Of a stretch of 64,000 nucleotides of DNA, positions 33,870-44,392 are shown in pieces (positions within the stretch are counted from its first letter, which is position 1; the number at the start of each line of letters is the position of its first letter). The notes below the pieces were generated by a model. The model saw nothing but the letters and a program-made list of their open reading frames with translations, did not search any database and was not told where the DNA came from. The position numbers and the translations under genes were made by a program. Source of the DNA: Bryum argenteum (Eukaryota; Streptophyta; Bryopsida; Bryales; Bryaceae); NCBI GenBank assembly GCA_037043015.1, contig CM073322.1, forward strand, positions 13,527,601-13,591,600. The letters run 5' to 3'.

Positions 33870-35518
33870 ATGGCAGTGTGTGCGAGAACCAGTTGGACTG
33901 TGAGATCACTGGTCGAACGCGTAGATTCGTGCGCATTCAACCCATTGCCGCAATCTCTCACTGTGAGATTGAGGCGGGTGCGCGCGCCAGGATGCAAGGT
34001 GGTAGGGCGGGGGGCCAGGTACGTGGTGGTGAGGGCAACGACAGGAGAAGGAGTGGCAAGCGATGCGTTCCGAACCCTAGAGACAGCAGTATCAACCCAG
34101 AACGGGGAGGCAGTGAAAGCGGAGCTGGACAAGCTGATGGAGCAGGGGGCCACGAAGCTGTGGAGCTCAACTGCCAACCTGTCGCGACGCAACACATTCA
34201 TGACGGAGTTGACGCGGTTGGGGATCAAGAACGCGGAAGAGCTCGCCATTCCCAGCGTTCGCAACGACGCCGTGTTCCTGGCGTCCGTGGTCGGCGTCAC
34301 GAGCGTCATCGCCGTGGCCGCGGGCCAGCTCCCCGGCGACTGGGGCTTCTTCGTGCCCTACCTCGTGGGGTCTCTTTCCTTGGTGGTGCTCGCAGTCGGC
34401 TCGATTGCGCCTGGGTTATTGCAAGCTGCCATTGACAAATTCTCGTCCACCCAAGGCGATTACCAGGAGCGCATTCTGCGTCACGAAGCGGCACATTTTT
34501 TGACCGCGTACTTGGTGGGGCTCCCCATCGTTGGCTACAGCTTGGATCTCGGCAAAGAACATGTGAACCTCCTCAATGAGTCTGTTGAGAAGCGCATCTA
34601 TGAAGGCTTGGATAACAATCTGCTCGACCGCTTGGCCGTCGTCTCCATGGCAGGTACTGCACATGCTCATTGATTCCCTCAACATCACATGCCTTGATAA
34701 AGAACCAAGATCCTGAACCCATTTTTCAGTACTCTATGCGAACATTAGTAGACATGCAAAACCTGGTTGACTTCATATGCTGTTGCAAAATTCAGGACGA
34801 TTCTTTTTTCGATACAATCACTCAAGTCACAGCATGTAGAGAGTCTCTTTGTATGCTCACTTCAACACTTAGAATCCAATGATCGTAGATATGTATACGA
34901 CGGGGTCTCATATCGGGACATATTACAGAACAGTGAATTCTCTTCGCTCTGAAGATGTTGTGTCAATTAGAAACGGCATGAGTAGGGTCCCTTTGAAGGA
35001 AACAGTTATCAGCACTTGTAATTAAGTGCTCGAAAGTCACGTATAGGAGGGGCTCATAACGTACATATACATTGCAGTAGATACTCTTCGTCGGTGAAGG
35101 TGTTGTGGTATGAATAGGGTCTCTTCGCACTAGATACTCTGTCAGTGTCGGTGAAACTGTGTCAGGGATGAGCACTTATAATCGAATGCTGGAAGACATG
35201 GATATGAGGGGCTCATGTGGGTACACAGTATATGACAGTAGATGCTCTCTGTGGCTATGGCTGGCAGGGCTGGCAGCGGAAGGGTTGAAGTACGAGAAAG
35301 TGATGGGGCAATCAGCGGACCTCTTCTCCTTGCAGAGGTTGCTCAACCGGAGCAAGCAGCCGCTCAAGAATGCGGAGCAGCAGAACCTCACACGCTGGGC
35401 GGTGTTCTTTGCGGGCTCGCTCATCAAGAACAATGCCAAGGCTTACGAGGCTCTCATGGCCGCTATGGAGAAGAAACTGCCTGTCAGTGAGTGTATCAGA
35501 GCAATCGAGCAAGCATAA
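33870..35518 (+). CDS. Plastid M41 (FtsH-type) peptidase-domain protein without AAA module
   Basis: Two exons (33870-34653, 35268-35518) give 344 residues. The N-terminus is Arg/Ser/Val-rich with no acidic residues until about position 18, consistent with a plastid transit peptide. Two hydrophobic segments follow (DAVFLASVVGVTSVIAVAA and WGFFVPYLVGSLSLVVLAVG), likely thylakoid or envelope membrane spans. Then comes an FtsH-like metallopeptidase domain with RHEAAHFLTAYLVGLP (zinc motif His205-Glu206-x-x-His209) and a downstream GLAAEGL...GQSADLFSLQRLL, where the Asp matches the third zinc ligand of M41. The AAA+ ATPase domain of true FtsH is absent. Plants have such ATPase-less M41-like plastid proteins of unclear role. 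Their proteolytic activity is not established. The single 614-bp intron is made of repeats. Confidence 0.85.
34870..35265. repeat. Diverged tandem repeats inside the intron of the M41-like gene
   Basis: Three related blocks of about 140-150 bp start near 34870, 35010 and 35165. Each carries variants of GAGGGGCTCATA, ACATAT-ACA, CAGTAGATACTCT and GGTGAAGGTGTTG/GATGTTGTG. The third abuts the 3' splice site. Confidence 0.6.
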
Positions 35519-36018
35519 ATTGATTAGTTAGTGTTGTGCTGTGTAATTTAATCACCGAAGTTTTCCTTTCCATGGTTCATTCCTTGGTTGTAAAATACCA
35601 GATAGGATTTAGGTCTTTGATCTTCTATTCTTGTTGTGAAAGAGAAGAGTCTTTCCTTCTTGTCTCCGAGGCATTGAATGAGAATATATGACATTTGTCG
35701 GCAGCCCTGTCTGGGATTATGAGCAATAGCTGTGAAAGCATGACAACTATGCATCATGAAAGTGTGGGAAGTGAAACCATTATGCATGATCTCGAATCAG
35801 GTGTGATATAAGAGAACAAGATACACGAGTGGTAGACCAGAGGAAATCAGCGAAGTCACAATAACAATCTGGTAAGAATTGCAAGCACATGCCAGGGACA
35901 ACACGCAATTTACAGTTCAAAATTATACCACGAAGCTTTAAGAGTGGAGACTACAGACAAGGTTATGCACATTCTACTACCCCTCCCTTCTTAAAGCTCG
36001 CATTCTAAAAGTACTGGC
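35519..36018. other. 3' flanks of the convergent M41-like and PGK copy 2 genes
   Basis: A 0.5-kb AT-rich spacer with no gene or clear repeat seen. It should contain both polyadenylation regions. Confidence 0.4.
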
Positions 36019-38378
36019 CTAAGCATGGATGCGGACATCGTCCAGAGCCGCCACGCCCGGCAGCACCTTGCCTTCCAACAACTCCAAACTCGCACCGCCC
36101 CCGGTCGACACATGACTCATCTGATCCGCCAGCCCTGCTTTCTCCACGGCCGCTACGGAATCTCCTCCGCCCACCACCGTGATAGCGCCCTCCTTTGTCA
36201 GCTTCGCCATCGTCTCCGCCACGCTGTACGTCCCCTTGGCGAATTGCTGGAACTCGAACACCCCCATGGGCCCGTTCCACAGCACCGTCTGCACATACCC
36301 CTCCTCCCCATCAGCACTCAAGCCCAATCCTCATACAACAATCGCTTCTGCCAGCACTAATCGACCTAGTTACAATGGCCCTTTACATGAAAACTCACGA
36401 CCACTGTTACCTTGACGTCCTTCAACGCTTCCTGGAATTGCTTGATAGCTTCTGGCCCGATGTCCAGTCCCATCCATCCTGCATTCACAATCCACAACAC
36501 CCGCTAAGCGCCTGTCCAGATCCATTCGACAAGCCGGCTCATCGAGTTCCACACACTGCTAAATGCTCTGACCAGATTCTACAATCCAACTGCGCAGCAA
36601 CTCACCGTCGGGGATGTTCGACGAGCTGCACGTCTGCACGTTCGCGTCCGGGGCGAACCTGTCAGCGGCAATCACGTCCACCGGCAAGATTAGCTCCACG
36701 CCCTTCTTCTTTGCCATCGCCACCAATTCCTTGGCCAGCTCAATCTTGTCCTCCTCCACTAGCGAAGACCCCACGTTCTTCCCGTCCGCCTTGAAGAAGG
36801 TGAAGATCATGCCTCCGCCCAAGATCACCTTGTCGCACACGTTCATCAACGACTCGATAACCTTGATCTTCGACGATACCTTGCTGCCTCCCACCTGTCA
36901 CCACGCACCCTGCCTTAGACGCTCACACTACCTTGTTCATTCCCAATCACACAAGAGTCTCTACTCTTGCGAAATTGCAACATGCACACTGCCATTATTA
37001 CATGCAGCATTACATCAACGGCATCAGCATATCGAGAGCAATGCTGAGGTTTGCTAGCTCACAATGGCCACGAAAGGCTTCGTTGGCCTCTGGATTACGC
37101 CTGAGAGATATGCCAGCTCCTTCTCCAGCAACAGACCCGCCAACCGCGACGATACGTAGTCGGCGATTCCCGCCGTCGACGCGTGAGCGCGGTGAGCCGT
37201 GCCGAAGGCGTCGAGCACAAAGAAGTCGATGTTCTCCGACAGCTTCTTCGAGAACTCGATGTCGTTCTTCTCTTCCTCCTTGTAGAATCGCACATTCTCC
37301 AACAGCAGCACGTCTCCCTCCTGCAAGACCTCGCCTCCACTGTAAGCCACCCTCCCACCGCACATTCTTTCGCCATCATCAAGAACCCTAGCGGAACCAA
37401 ATATCATCGCCATTGCTCTCACTGCAATCTCACCATGCGCAATCAATGTAAAACCGAAACTAATTCCTTGAAACACTTCACCTTCAATGCCGCGATCTTT
37501 GACTTCACTTCCTCGCCGATACAGTCGGGTGCAAGCTCCACGTTCTTCCCCAGCAACTCCGTCAACCTCCCTGCACATTCGCAACCGCACCCATACCTTC
37601 ATCAATAATCAGCGTCACTCATTCCACCCCGCCCATGCAAGAAGGTTCCTTGTGCTCGTTACATATTCTAGCACATGATCCCTCCACTTCAGATCAATAT
37701 CCAAATATTACATTCCAAATCTCACGTGTGCCGTCTCACAACCCCTCCGCCATGAGCATCACATACTCGCAAGCTTCAACGACCCTCGACCCCGCTACAC
37801 TCACAGCACCTGCTAAATTGGATTCTCTGCATGATCAAGCAATCAAGAGGGGGGATGCGCGCAGGACCTGCGACGGGCTTCAGGCTGAACTTCTCCTCGG
37901 GGCCGCTCTTCGGACGCCCCAAGTGGCTCGCAAGCACCACCTTCGCGCCCGCATTCGTCAGGTACTCAATAGTCGGAATCGACGCGCGGATGCGAGTGTC
38001 ATCCGTTATGTTACACTTATCGTCCAGAGGCACGTTCAGGTCCGCCCTCACGAACACCGTCCTGCCCTTGAACGCCGCCTTGTCCACGTCCTTGATGGAC
38101 AGCTTTGCGTCCGACCCCTTTGTCGCTGGCCTCTGAATGTCGCTCTTGCCATCATCCTCTGGCAGCTGCGCCGTCTTGCTCAGCTGCTCCGTCTTCGACG
38201 CATCCGCCACGATTCGCACCACACCCCGCCGCACAGTCGCGCTCGATCTGCTCACTCGCAAGCTCGTGCCAACGAAGGCCGACGGCGAGGCCGCGCGGAT
38301 GGTTTGCGCGCTCTGCGTGGCAGCCCTGGCGGACAGCCCACTGGCCGCGACGGCAGCACCCATCGCCAAAGTCTCCAT
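36019..38378 (-). CDS. PGK: Plastid phosphoglycerate kinase, copy 2 (inverted duplicate)
   Basis: Six exons on the minus strand (38378-37868, 37570-37482, 37320-37063, 36894-36606, 36478-36411, 36288-36019) have exactly the same lengths as copy 1 (511, 89, 258, 289, 68, 270), giving 494 residues. Transit peptide and all PGK motifs are present. Differences cluster in the transit peptide and the first 150 residues (for example AAFKGRTVF versus SDFKGKTVF, and DDKCNITDD versus NEELSITDD). The mature C-terminal exon differs by only a few residues (EFQQFAK, MAKLT). Introns are recognisably related but shorter, so this is a segmental (DNA-level) duplication and not a retrocopy. No stops or frameshifts were seen, so both copies look functional. 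Confidence 0.97.
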
Positions 38379-39418
38379 CGTTGAACTCCTCAAGCACCCA
38401 CGATCAATCTTTGTTGCTCCGATCCTCAACTCTACAACCCAACTGCCTCAAATTTGCACTAAATAGCGGACAATACTAAACTGCAACTCAATCCAATTTG
38501 TACAGTACCCGACATGCAACACAAGCCTGATAGCGATGGCGATGGCGATAGCGACTCCTTCTGTTGTCACGCCAGCGTGGGTTTTGGCTCGAGGGAAGGA
38601 GAAGCACCCAAGTGGACGGGACGCAGCGAATGTGACGATTTCAACACGGGCAGCTGCTGGGGATAAAAGAACTGATCTTTCCGCTGCATATTCTGGATGC
38701 TTGCCTAGCAATAGTTGCGTGTCGACAATACAGAGCTTGTAGGGCAGCTTGAACATGATGTGAACTGCAGCTTTTAATTGTTGTTACCAAGTGTCGCCGT
38801 TTGTTGGGATGTTGCTCTGAGGCCGCATGGTGGTGCATGCGGTTCATCCTTCAGAATAAAGGATCGATTGTCAACAGTGACCACTCTGATGCAATCAAGA
38901 CGTACTACAAGGAAGTTTCTCAAGCATCTCAGGCAGGCATTGTAAAAACACCGATAATGAAGGCATTGTAAGCAGTTAGATTCGAGCTTTTTCAGCATGT
39001 CGGTAATTTCGAAAGACTCTCGAGCCAGTGAATGAAATCGTGAACTGTGACATGCAGAGAGATTCACAATATTCATCACAATCATAGGTGTAGATAATAC
39101 TCGTTCCAGACACACCGGCTTGTGCGAAAAAGTACGCATCACCATAACACAAGGTGCGCGTCACCATGACATGAGGTGAGCAAACCTTTGCTGGTCACTT
39201 GGAGCTTGAACATCAAATGTACATTGAAATGGAGAGTTGGCTGATCTAGATTGTGTCACTCGAAGCAGTCAAGGAGGTACCGGTACGAAAGGACTCCAAC
39301 CTTACTACAAAAAGATAGTGCAGTAATCGGTGATATATTTTGAAGCCACTCAGATCATTCTTTAATCTGCGTGGAGAAGTACATGAATTCTTGCACTCGT
39401 TACCCCAAGACCTACAGC
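38379..39418. other. Upstream region of PGK copy 2 and 3' flank of the next gene
   Basis: No gene that I can support. Contains a short GATGGCGATAGCGA repeat (about 38533-38560) and a duplicated phrase CACCATRACAYRAGGTG (about 39140-39178). Confidence 0.35.
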
Positions 39419-41221
39419 TCAAAAGGAGGAAAATCCTGACACGAATTTGTTCATTAACCTCTCCTTCTCCTTCATTCGGATGCCTGGATTGCTCTGTAAG
39501 GAAAGCAGAGCCTTCGACATGAAATCTTGAATCTCTGGCGCAACGTGCGCAGGCATGGTGTCGGCAACGGCCTGCAATTTCGACATCTGCTCCCTCGCAG
39601 TATGACGAACTTTCGGTCCTGCGTACACATTGACGAGGTTCTCCAAGTGGGGCGCTTTTTCCAACACATCTTTCACTTCGCCGTCCCACTCCTCGTCTGT
39701 CATGCCTGGTCCCATCAAAAAAGGCTTTGCCTCGGCAAGAATCTCTTCCAATGACTTCTGAGGCAACTCATCGATGTCAGGATTGATGCCGAAGTACTCC
39801 ATGGCATACTCAGGCTCAAAATCCACCAAAAACTTGGAGTGGAGGGAGCTCTTGAACTGCTCCTCTTCTTCCATTGCAATGAGCCTCTTCTCATCTTCGG
39901 GTGTCATCTCTCGCAGCGTTTGCGGTACTTGAGGCTCCTCTTCCTGGTCTCGGCGTCTGATGAAACGTTGAGGCTGGCGTTTGACCCTGTCCTTGGCTGC
40001 TTGAGAGCCTCCAGGTTGCTGTGAGGGTGCCCTCCTCTGGAACCTGTCCGCGACCATGCTTGTGACATCTGAGAAACTGTCGATCGATCCTCGTCGTCGT
40101 CGTCTCTCTTCCTCTCGTGACAGGTTCCTCTCCACGCCCTCCTTCATCACTGCCACTGCCCGCTGGACTGCGTCTTCCCTTGATAATTGCGGTCTCTCTG
40201 GAGCTGGCGCTGCTGCAGGAGATGAAGGTGGTGGTGATGATGCTCGCTTCTGTGATCGCTGCTCTTCTCCCTTCGCTAACAACGCCATGGCCCGTGCCCT
40301 CGCCTCCTCCCTCGAGAGCGGAGCGCGAGCTGGAGTCACCTCTCCTGCGGCCCCAATCGGAGCTTGTGGAGGCCTTGGAGCTCCTCCTCGCTTCGGAAGA
40401 GGCGCTCCTCTCCCACGACCTGCAACTGCTCCGAAGATGCTCGGGGATGGCGTTGTTGGCAAATTGAAAGGATTAAAGGGTACCTTCAGTGGAGTATCTT
40501 GCGAATTTCCTCCTTGCGGTGCAATTTTCAGAAGCCCCCTGAAGGATAGCAGTCTCTTAGATTCTTCATCATCGGCTTCGCCTACACCAGCTTTCAAGAC
40601 ATCGCTTCCAACACCTTCTCCTACTGTTGAAACTTCAACAGCTTCCGAACGATCTCCTTCACCAGCAGCTTCCGGGACAGCAACACCAAGAGGAGGCTTG
40701 ACATCGTTTTCTGCAACAGCATCCTCGAACCGGATGTCTGCCACAACAGACTCTGGAGCCTGAGCAGGTTTCTCAGCTGCTACGACAGGACTTGATTCTA
40801 CCGGCTTCAATGTGAAGGGCTTGAAAGGCTTGACATCTTTCTCCGCAACAGCATCCTCAAACCGGGTGTCTGCCACGACTTTGGTTTCAGGCTCTGGCGA
40901 TGAAGTAGGCTTCCCAGCTAATACAGCGGGGCTAGGCCTCAATGAGAAGGGCTTGTAAGGTGGACGAGGCTGGCTAGAAACAGGGGGCGGCGACGGCGAC
41001 ACATTGCCCCTTCCTCGTCCTCGGCCTATTCCAAAACTCCCTAACCCTAAACCTGGTCCGGCTCCCTCTTTCGCTTCAGGAACCGGTGGAGCATCCTCAA
41101 TGTCACCTCGTCCGCGCCCTCTCCCTGCCGCTGAGAAACTCAGCCTCTGGAAACACGCACCGCCCGGTCCTCGAGATCTGCTCAATATGGCGACGGCACG
41201 CCGATCGATCAACCCCCTCAT
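39419..41221 (-). CDS. Proline/Gly-Arg-rich organelle-targeted protein, function unknown
   Basis: A single-exon frame of 600 residues. The first about 40 residues are Arg/Ser-rich with no acids (RRAVAILSRSRGPGG...FSAAGRGRGRG), like a mitochondrial presequence. Residues about 35-330 are low-complexity Pro/Ala/Gly with GRGRG patches, three KPF-type motifs (PYKPFSLRP, KPFKPFTLKP, VPFNPFNLP) and an internally duplicated block (RFEDAVAE-DVKP). The C-terminal 190 residues are compact and acidic: LREMTPEDEKRLIAMEEEEQ, FEPEYAMEYFGINPDIDELP and ALLSLQSNPG. They look like a conserved plant domain often labelled hydroxyproline-rich glycoprotein in annotations. A mitochondrial (perhaps mitoribosome-associated) role is a guess. 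The bias toward R, P and A is much stronger than in neighbouring genes. Confidence 0.8.
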   Translation of the reverse strand: MRGLIDRRAVAILSRSRGPGGACFQRLSFSAAGRGRGRGDIEDAPPVPEAKEGAGPGLGLGSFGIGRGRGRGNVSPSPPPVSSQPRPPYKPFSLRPSPAVLAGKPTSSPEPETKVVADTRFEDAVAEKDVKPFKPFTLKPVESSPVVAAEKPAQAPESVVADIRFEDAVAENDVKPPLGVAVPEAAGEGDRSEAVEVSTVGEGVGSDVLKAGVGEADDEESKRLLSFRGLLKIAPQGGNSQDTPLKVPFNPFNLPTTPSPSIFGAVAGRGRGAPLPKRGGAPRPPQAPIGAAGEVTPARAPLSREEARARAMALLAKGEEQRSQKRASSPPPSSPAAAPAPERPQLSREDAVQRAVAVMKEGVERNLSREEERRRRRGSIDSFSDVTSMVADRFQRRAPSQQPGGSQAAKDRVKRQPQRFIRRRDQEEEPQVPQTLREMTPEDEKRLIAMEEEEQFKSSLHSKFLVDFEPEYAMEYFGINPDIDELPQKSLEEILAEAKPFLMGPGMTDEEWDGEVKDVLEKAPHLENLVNVYAGPKVRHTAREQMSKLQAVADTMPAHVAPEIQDFMSKALLSLQSNPGIRMKEKERLMNKFVSGFSSF

Positions 41222-42560
41222 TGCTTGAATCCTAAAATCCCCTTGTTTGAGCGACCTTCACAGGGTCGCCTCTCTCCTGCACAATTTCACCAGATGCGCA
41301 ACACTTTACAAATGGCTAGATCACGACTAAATTGACGATATTACACGGATGCAATGCGCTGAAAGATCCTGAACCCTCAAAGTGGACAGGAACGGTTAGA
41401 GCAACTGTCCCATTGAGCGGAAGATTAGCGCCTGCCGAAAGCGCAGCAATGCTGGAATGCAAGACAGTTCAGAAAATTGAAGACTACATGACTAAAACGA
41501 GAATGCGATGGTGGTAGCTTACGGGGTGCGCGCTGAGAAGGCTCCACCAAGAGCCTGCCTGTCTGATGAACCCTAACCCCGAAGTCCAAAGTGGCCCTTC
41601 TGATTTGCACTGCATCTCCTGGCCTTGCCTTCAAGGGCGGGTCAGCAGGGGGCTAGCGCCTCCCTGCCCGGCCCAAAATTGAAAATTCCTTCGTTTTTAA
41701 CATTTTGGAAGTCCCTCTATTAATTGTTTATTAATGAATGTACCCCCGGCATGGTTACCGGAGTAAAGGGAATGTGCCATATGTGTGTCAGGAATTTTTC
41801 ACATACATGTTTATTTTTTAACTTCTATCATGATTTATATTTTGATTATACATATCTGTAATTACGTATAATTTCAAATGGAATTGCATAGTCAAAAATT
41901 GGAAGTACAAGAATATCTTCATGCTCCCATAACCTTGGGTCATAGGAGACATCAATCACTAAAAAATTAACAGCAGATTTTACGTTTTAGCACATAGAGA
42001 GGCACACCGCTTAGAGAATCTCCACACCTAAGCCACTAGCGGCATACCAAGCTCCATTTGGTGTAGTTATTTATGGCTTTGGAGTCAACCCCTTGGGTTC
42101 CATACGATAGCTCACCAACGCCAAAGAAAAAGTGGAAATTAAACCAACCAACCCCACTACATCTTCCACTCTCTATTATCAATGACCATAGTGCACCTTC
42201 CAGTTCCTTTCTATTTGTCTCTCCCATCTTGTGAAGATGCCTTCATTCTCCTCCGTTTTTGTGGTTTGAATCATGTCGGATGGATGCTTGGAGAGAGTGA
42301 TTTGCTGCTACAAGAGAGCAAAATCTTGAGGAGCATAACGATAATGAGTAGCTGTTTTGGAGCAGCCTCTTGAAAACCTACAAGATGCGCTTGATGTGGA
42401 TTCTCCTCCTAAGAGACATGCCAATGGTTCACCTCCAAGCAAATCAGACAATATTGATAGGGTTTAGGTTGACATGGATTAGAGGATGTTTAAGGATTAT
42501 TTTTTGAAATCACCTGTATATGGTTAGTCACCCGTACATGGCCTCGATTCTTTCCATCAT
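41222..42560. other. Intergenic, AT-rich toward the right
   Basis: The first 300 bp are the promoter and leader of the 600-residue protein gene. From 41.7 kb the sequence is AT-rich and shows no gene. It may be the 5' part of the element carrying the dead transposase at 42.6 kb. Confidence 0.35.
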
Positions 42561-42599
42561 CACTACCGGATGAGGTGATCTTTGCTTGTCATGATTATG

Positions 42600-43430
42600 G
42601 AGAAGGTATGTGCTCGCTACAACTACTTTGTTCAGAAATGGAATGTTGTTGGAAAAATAGGTCTTTCTTTAGCTCAGAAGATCACTACCACATTGCGAAT
42701 GCTTGCATTAGGTGTTAGTGCAGAGTAAACTTACGAGTATAGGAGGTGTAGTGGAAGTATCGCAATGGAATGCATGAAGCAATTATGGGTTACAGCTCGT
42801 GGAGAATTTGGACCTCACCATCTTAGGCAACTAACAACGGCAGATTTTGAGGAGTAGTTAGCCATCAATGCTGATTGTGGCTTTCCAAGAATGTTTGCCT
42901 TGTTAGATTGCATGCACTACAAGTAGAAAATTGTCCGGTTGCTTGGTGGGGAGATTATGGCTCCAGGTCCGGCAAGAAGTCCATTAACCTTTGAGGCCAT
43001 ATCTGATCTAAGTTTATACATCTGGCACATTTTTTTCGGGTAACCAGGCTCAAATAATAATGTGAATGAATTGGAATGCTTGCCATTAGTCCATAACATG
43101 CTCAATGGGGCTGCTTCAAACATGACATTTGTTGTGAATAGACAACAATATTTTCAGAACTACTTCTATTGGAAGAAATTTACCCTCAATGAGAAGCGGT
43201 ATTTTTTTGCAAAGCGTCAAGAAGCTTATTGTAAAGATGTGGAACGTTGTTTTGGAGGCTTGCAGGTGCTCTTTGCGAATATTCAAACCTCGTCAATGGA
43301 GTGTAGAGGTTATATATGAAATCAAGTTCGCATGTTGTATGCTTCACAACATGGTCTTAGCCCAACGAGCATGGTTTAGGATTAAAAGATGTCCTTGAAG
43401 ATTTGAGAGAGGGAGAAGTACCATTAAGGT
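42600..43430 (+). pseudogene. Dead PIF/Harbinger transposase, second family
   Basis: On the plus strand, after small frame changes, the order is RYNYFVQKWNVVG, LAQKITTTLRMLALGVSAE-stop, SIAMECMKQLWVTARGEFG, LAINADCGFPRMFALLDCMH (first catalytic Asp), CPVAWWGDY, LYIWHIFFG-stop-PGSNNNVNEL, KRQEAYCKDVERCFGGLQV (catalytic Glu) and FACCMLHNMVL. This is the ALP1-like plant Harbinger clade, clearly different from the 6.1-kb copy. At least three in-frame stops and one or more frameshifts interrupt it, and the second Asp region (NDIN in relatives) reads NNVN. No ends were identified. Confidence 0.85.
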
Positions 43431-43439
43431 AGCGACACC

Positions 43440-44392
43440 CATTCCCGTGGCTTTAAGCTAATTATCATACTTCTGAATGAGGAGTATGAGAAATTATTAT
43501 ACCAGGGGAAAGGCAATTAGATTTTAATCTGAAATGTATCGAAAAAGTCATGTTATTGGAAAATTTGTGTTCGTTCTTGATAATCAAAGTCAAAAATTGA
43601 TTTGCACATTTTGACTGTGTCTAAATGGCCTTGATTCCGTGACTTGGAGAAGCAAATTCTGCCACTATACCTTTACTGCATTTAGTAATATTTGTTCTCA
43701 ACAAATGATCAAAGTCACTCAGATTGAGGTGCCCTGTATGCTGACGCAAATGGGTACAGTAACGGGAATGGGTGTCGCTACCTTACAAAGGGGATTGTCC
43801 TTTAAGAAACTCCACACACGGAAGAGAGCTAGAAAATGAAGAAACACATTACGATCTGAGGGGGGTATCATAGGACATTTGTGGCAGCTGAAAGACACCA
43901 ATGCAAGACTCTGAAATTTTTTTATGAGAGAAATCCCTACTGAGGGTCAATCTAGTGTTCATTTCCAGAATCAAAGAACAATGCTCCATATACAGGACCT
44001 CCACCATTCCTGTATCCAGACGGTAGCTGCTATCATCACTTGAATGGCGATTGATAGAGTGCTGTATTCACAATAGTAGAGTTGTACTACAAGATTTGAA
44101 TGCATCACATGAAGACATGAAGAAATGAGCAGACAAGGAGGGGAGACGGTCCAGTGACAACAAGGTGTAAGAAGTAACGTAAGAGAAATTAAGATGAAGG
44201 ACTTTGACCATAATACAAGCGACAGCGAGTGCCACAACTCAAGTACCGAGAATGTGTGCCTAATTTCCCCCTCGAAGAGAATTAGAACCAGGCCAGCATG
44301 GATAGCTTCACAATTCCATGCGAAAGGTCTACTTTCTGCGGGAAGTTCTACTGTCTCAACTCTGCAATCAGCTGGAATCAGCAGCTAATTAC
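43440..44392. other. Spacer and 3' flank of the DnaJ gene
   Basis: No gene seen. The right part should contain the 3' untranslated region of the DnaJ/DUF3752 gene. Confidence 0.35.

Noticed and set aside
38105-38479. Long plus-strand frames over the PGK copy 2 transit peptide
   Set aside because: Antisense shadows of a GC-rich coding exon.
40056-40763. 235-codon plus-strand frame opposite the 600-residue protein
   Set aside because: An antisense frame created by strong codon bias in the Pro/Ala/Arg-rich coding strand. No independent start context or motif.
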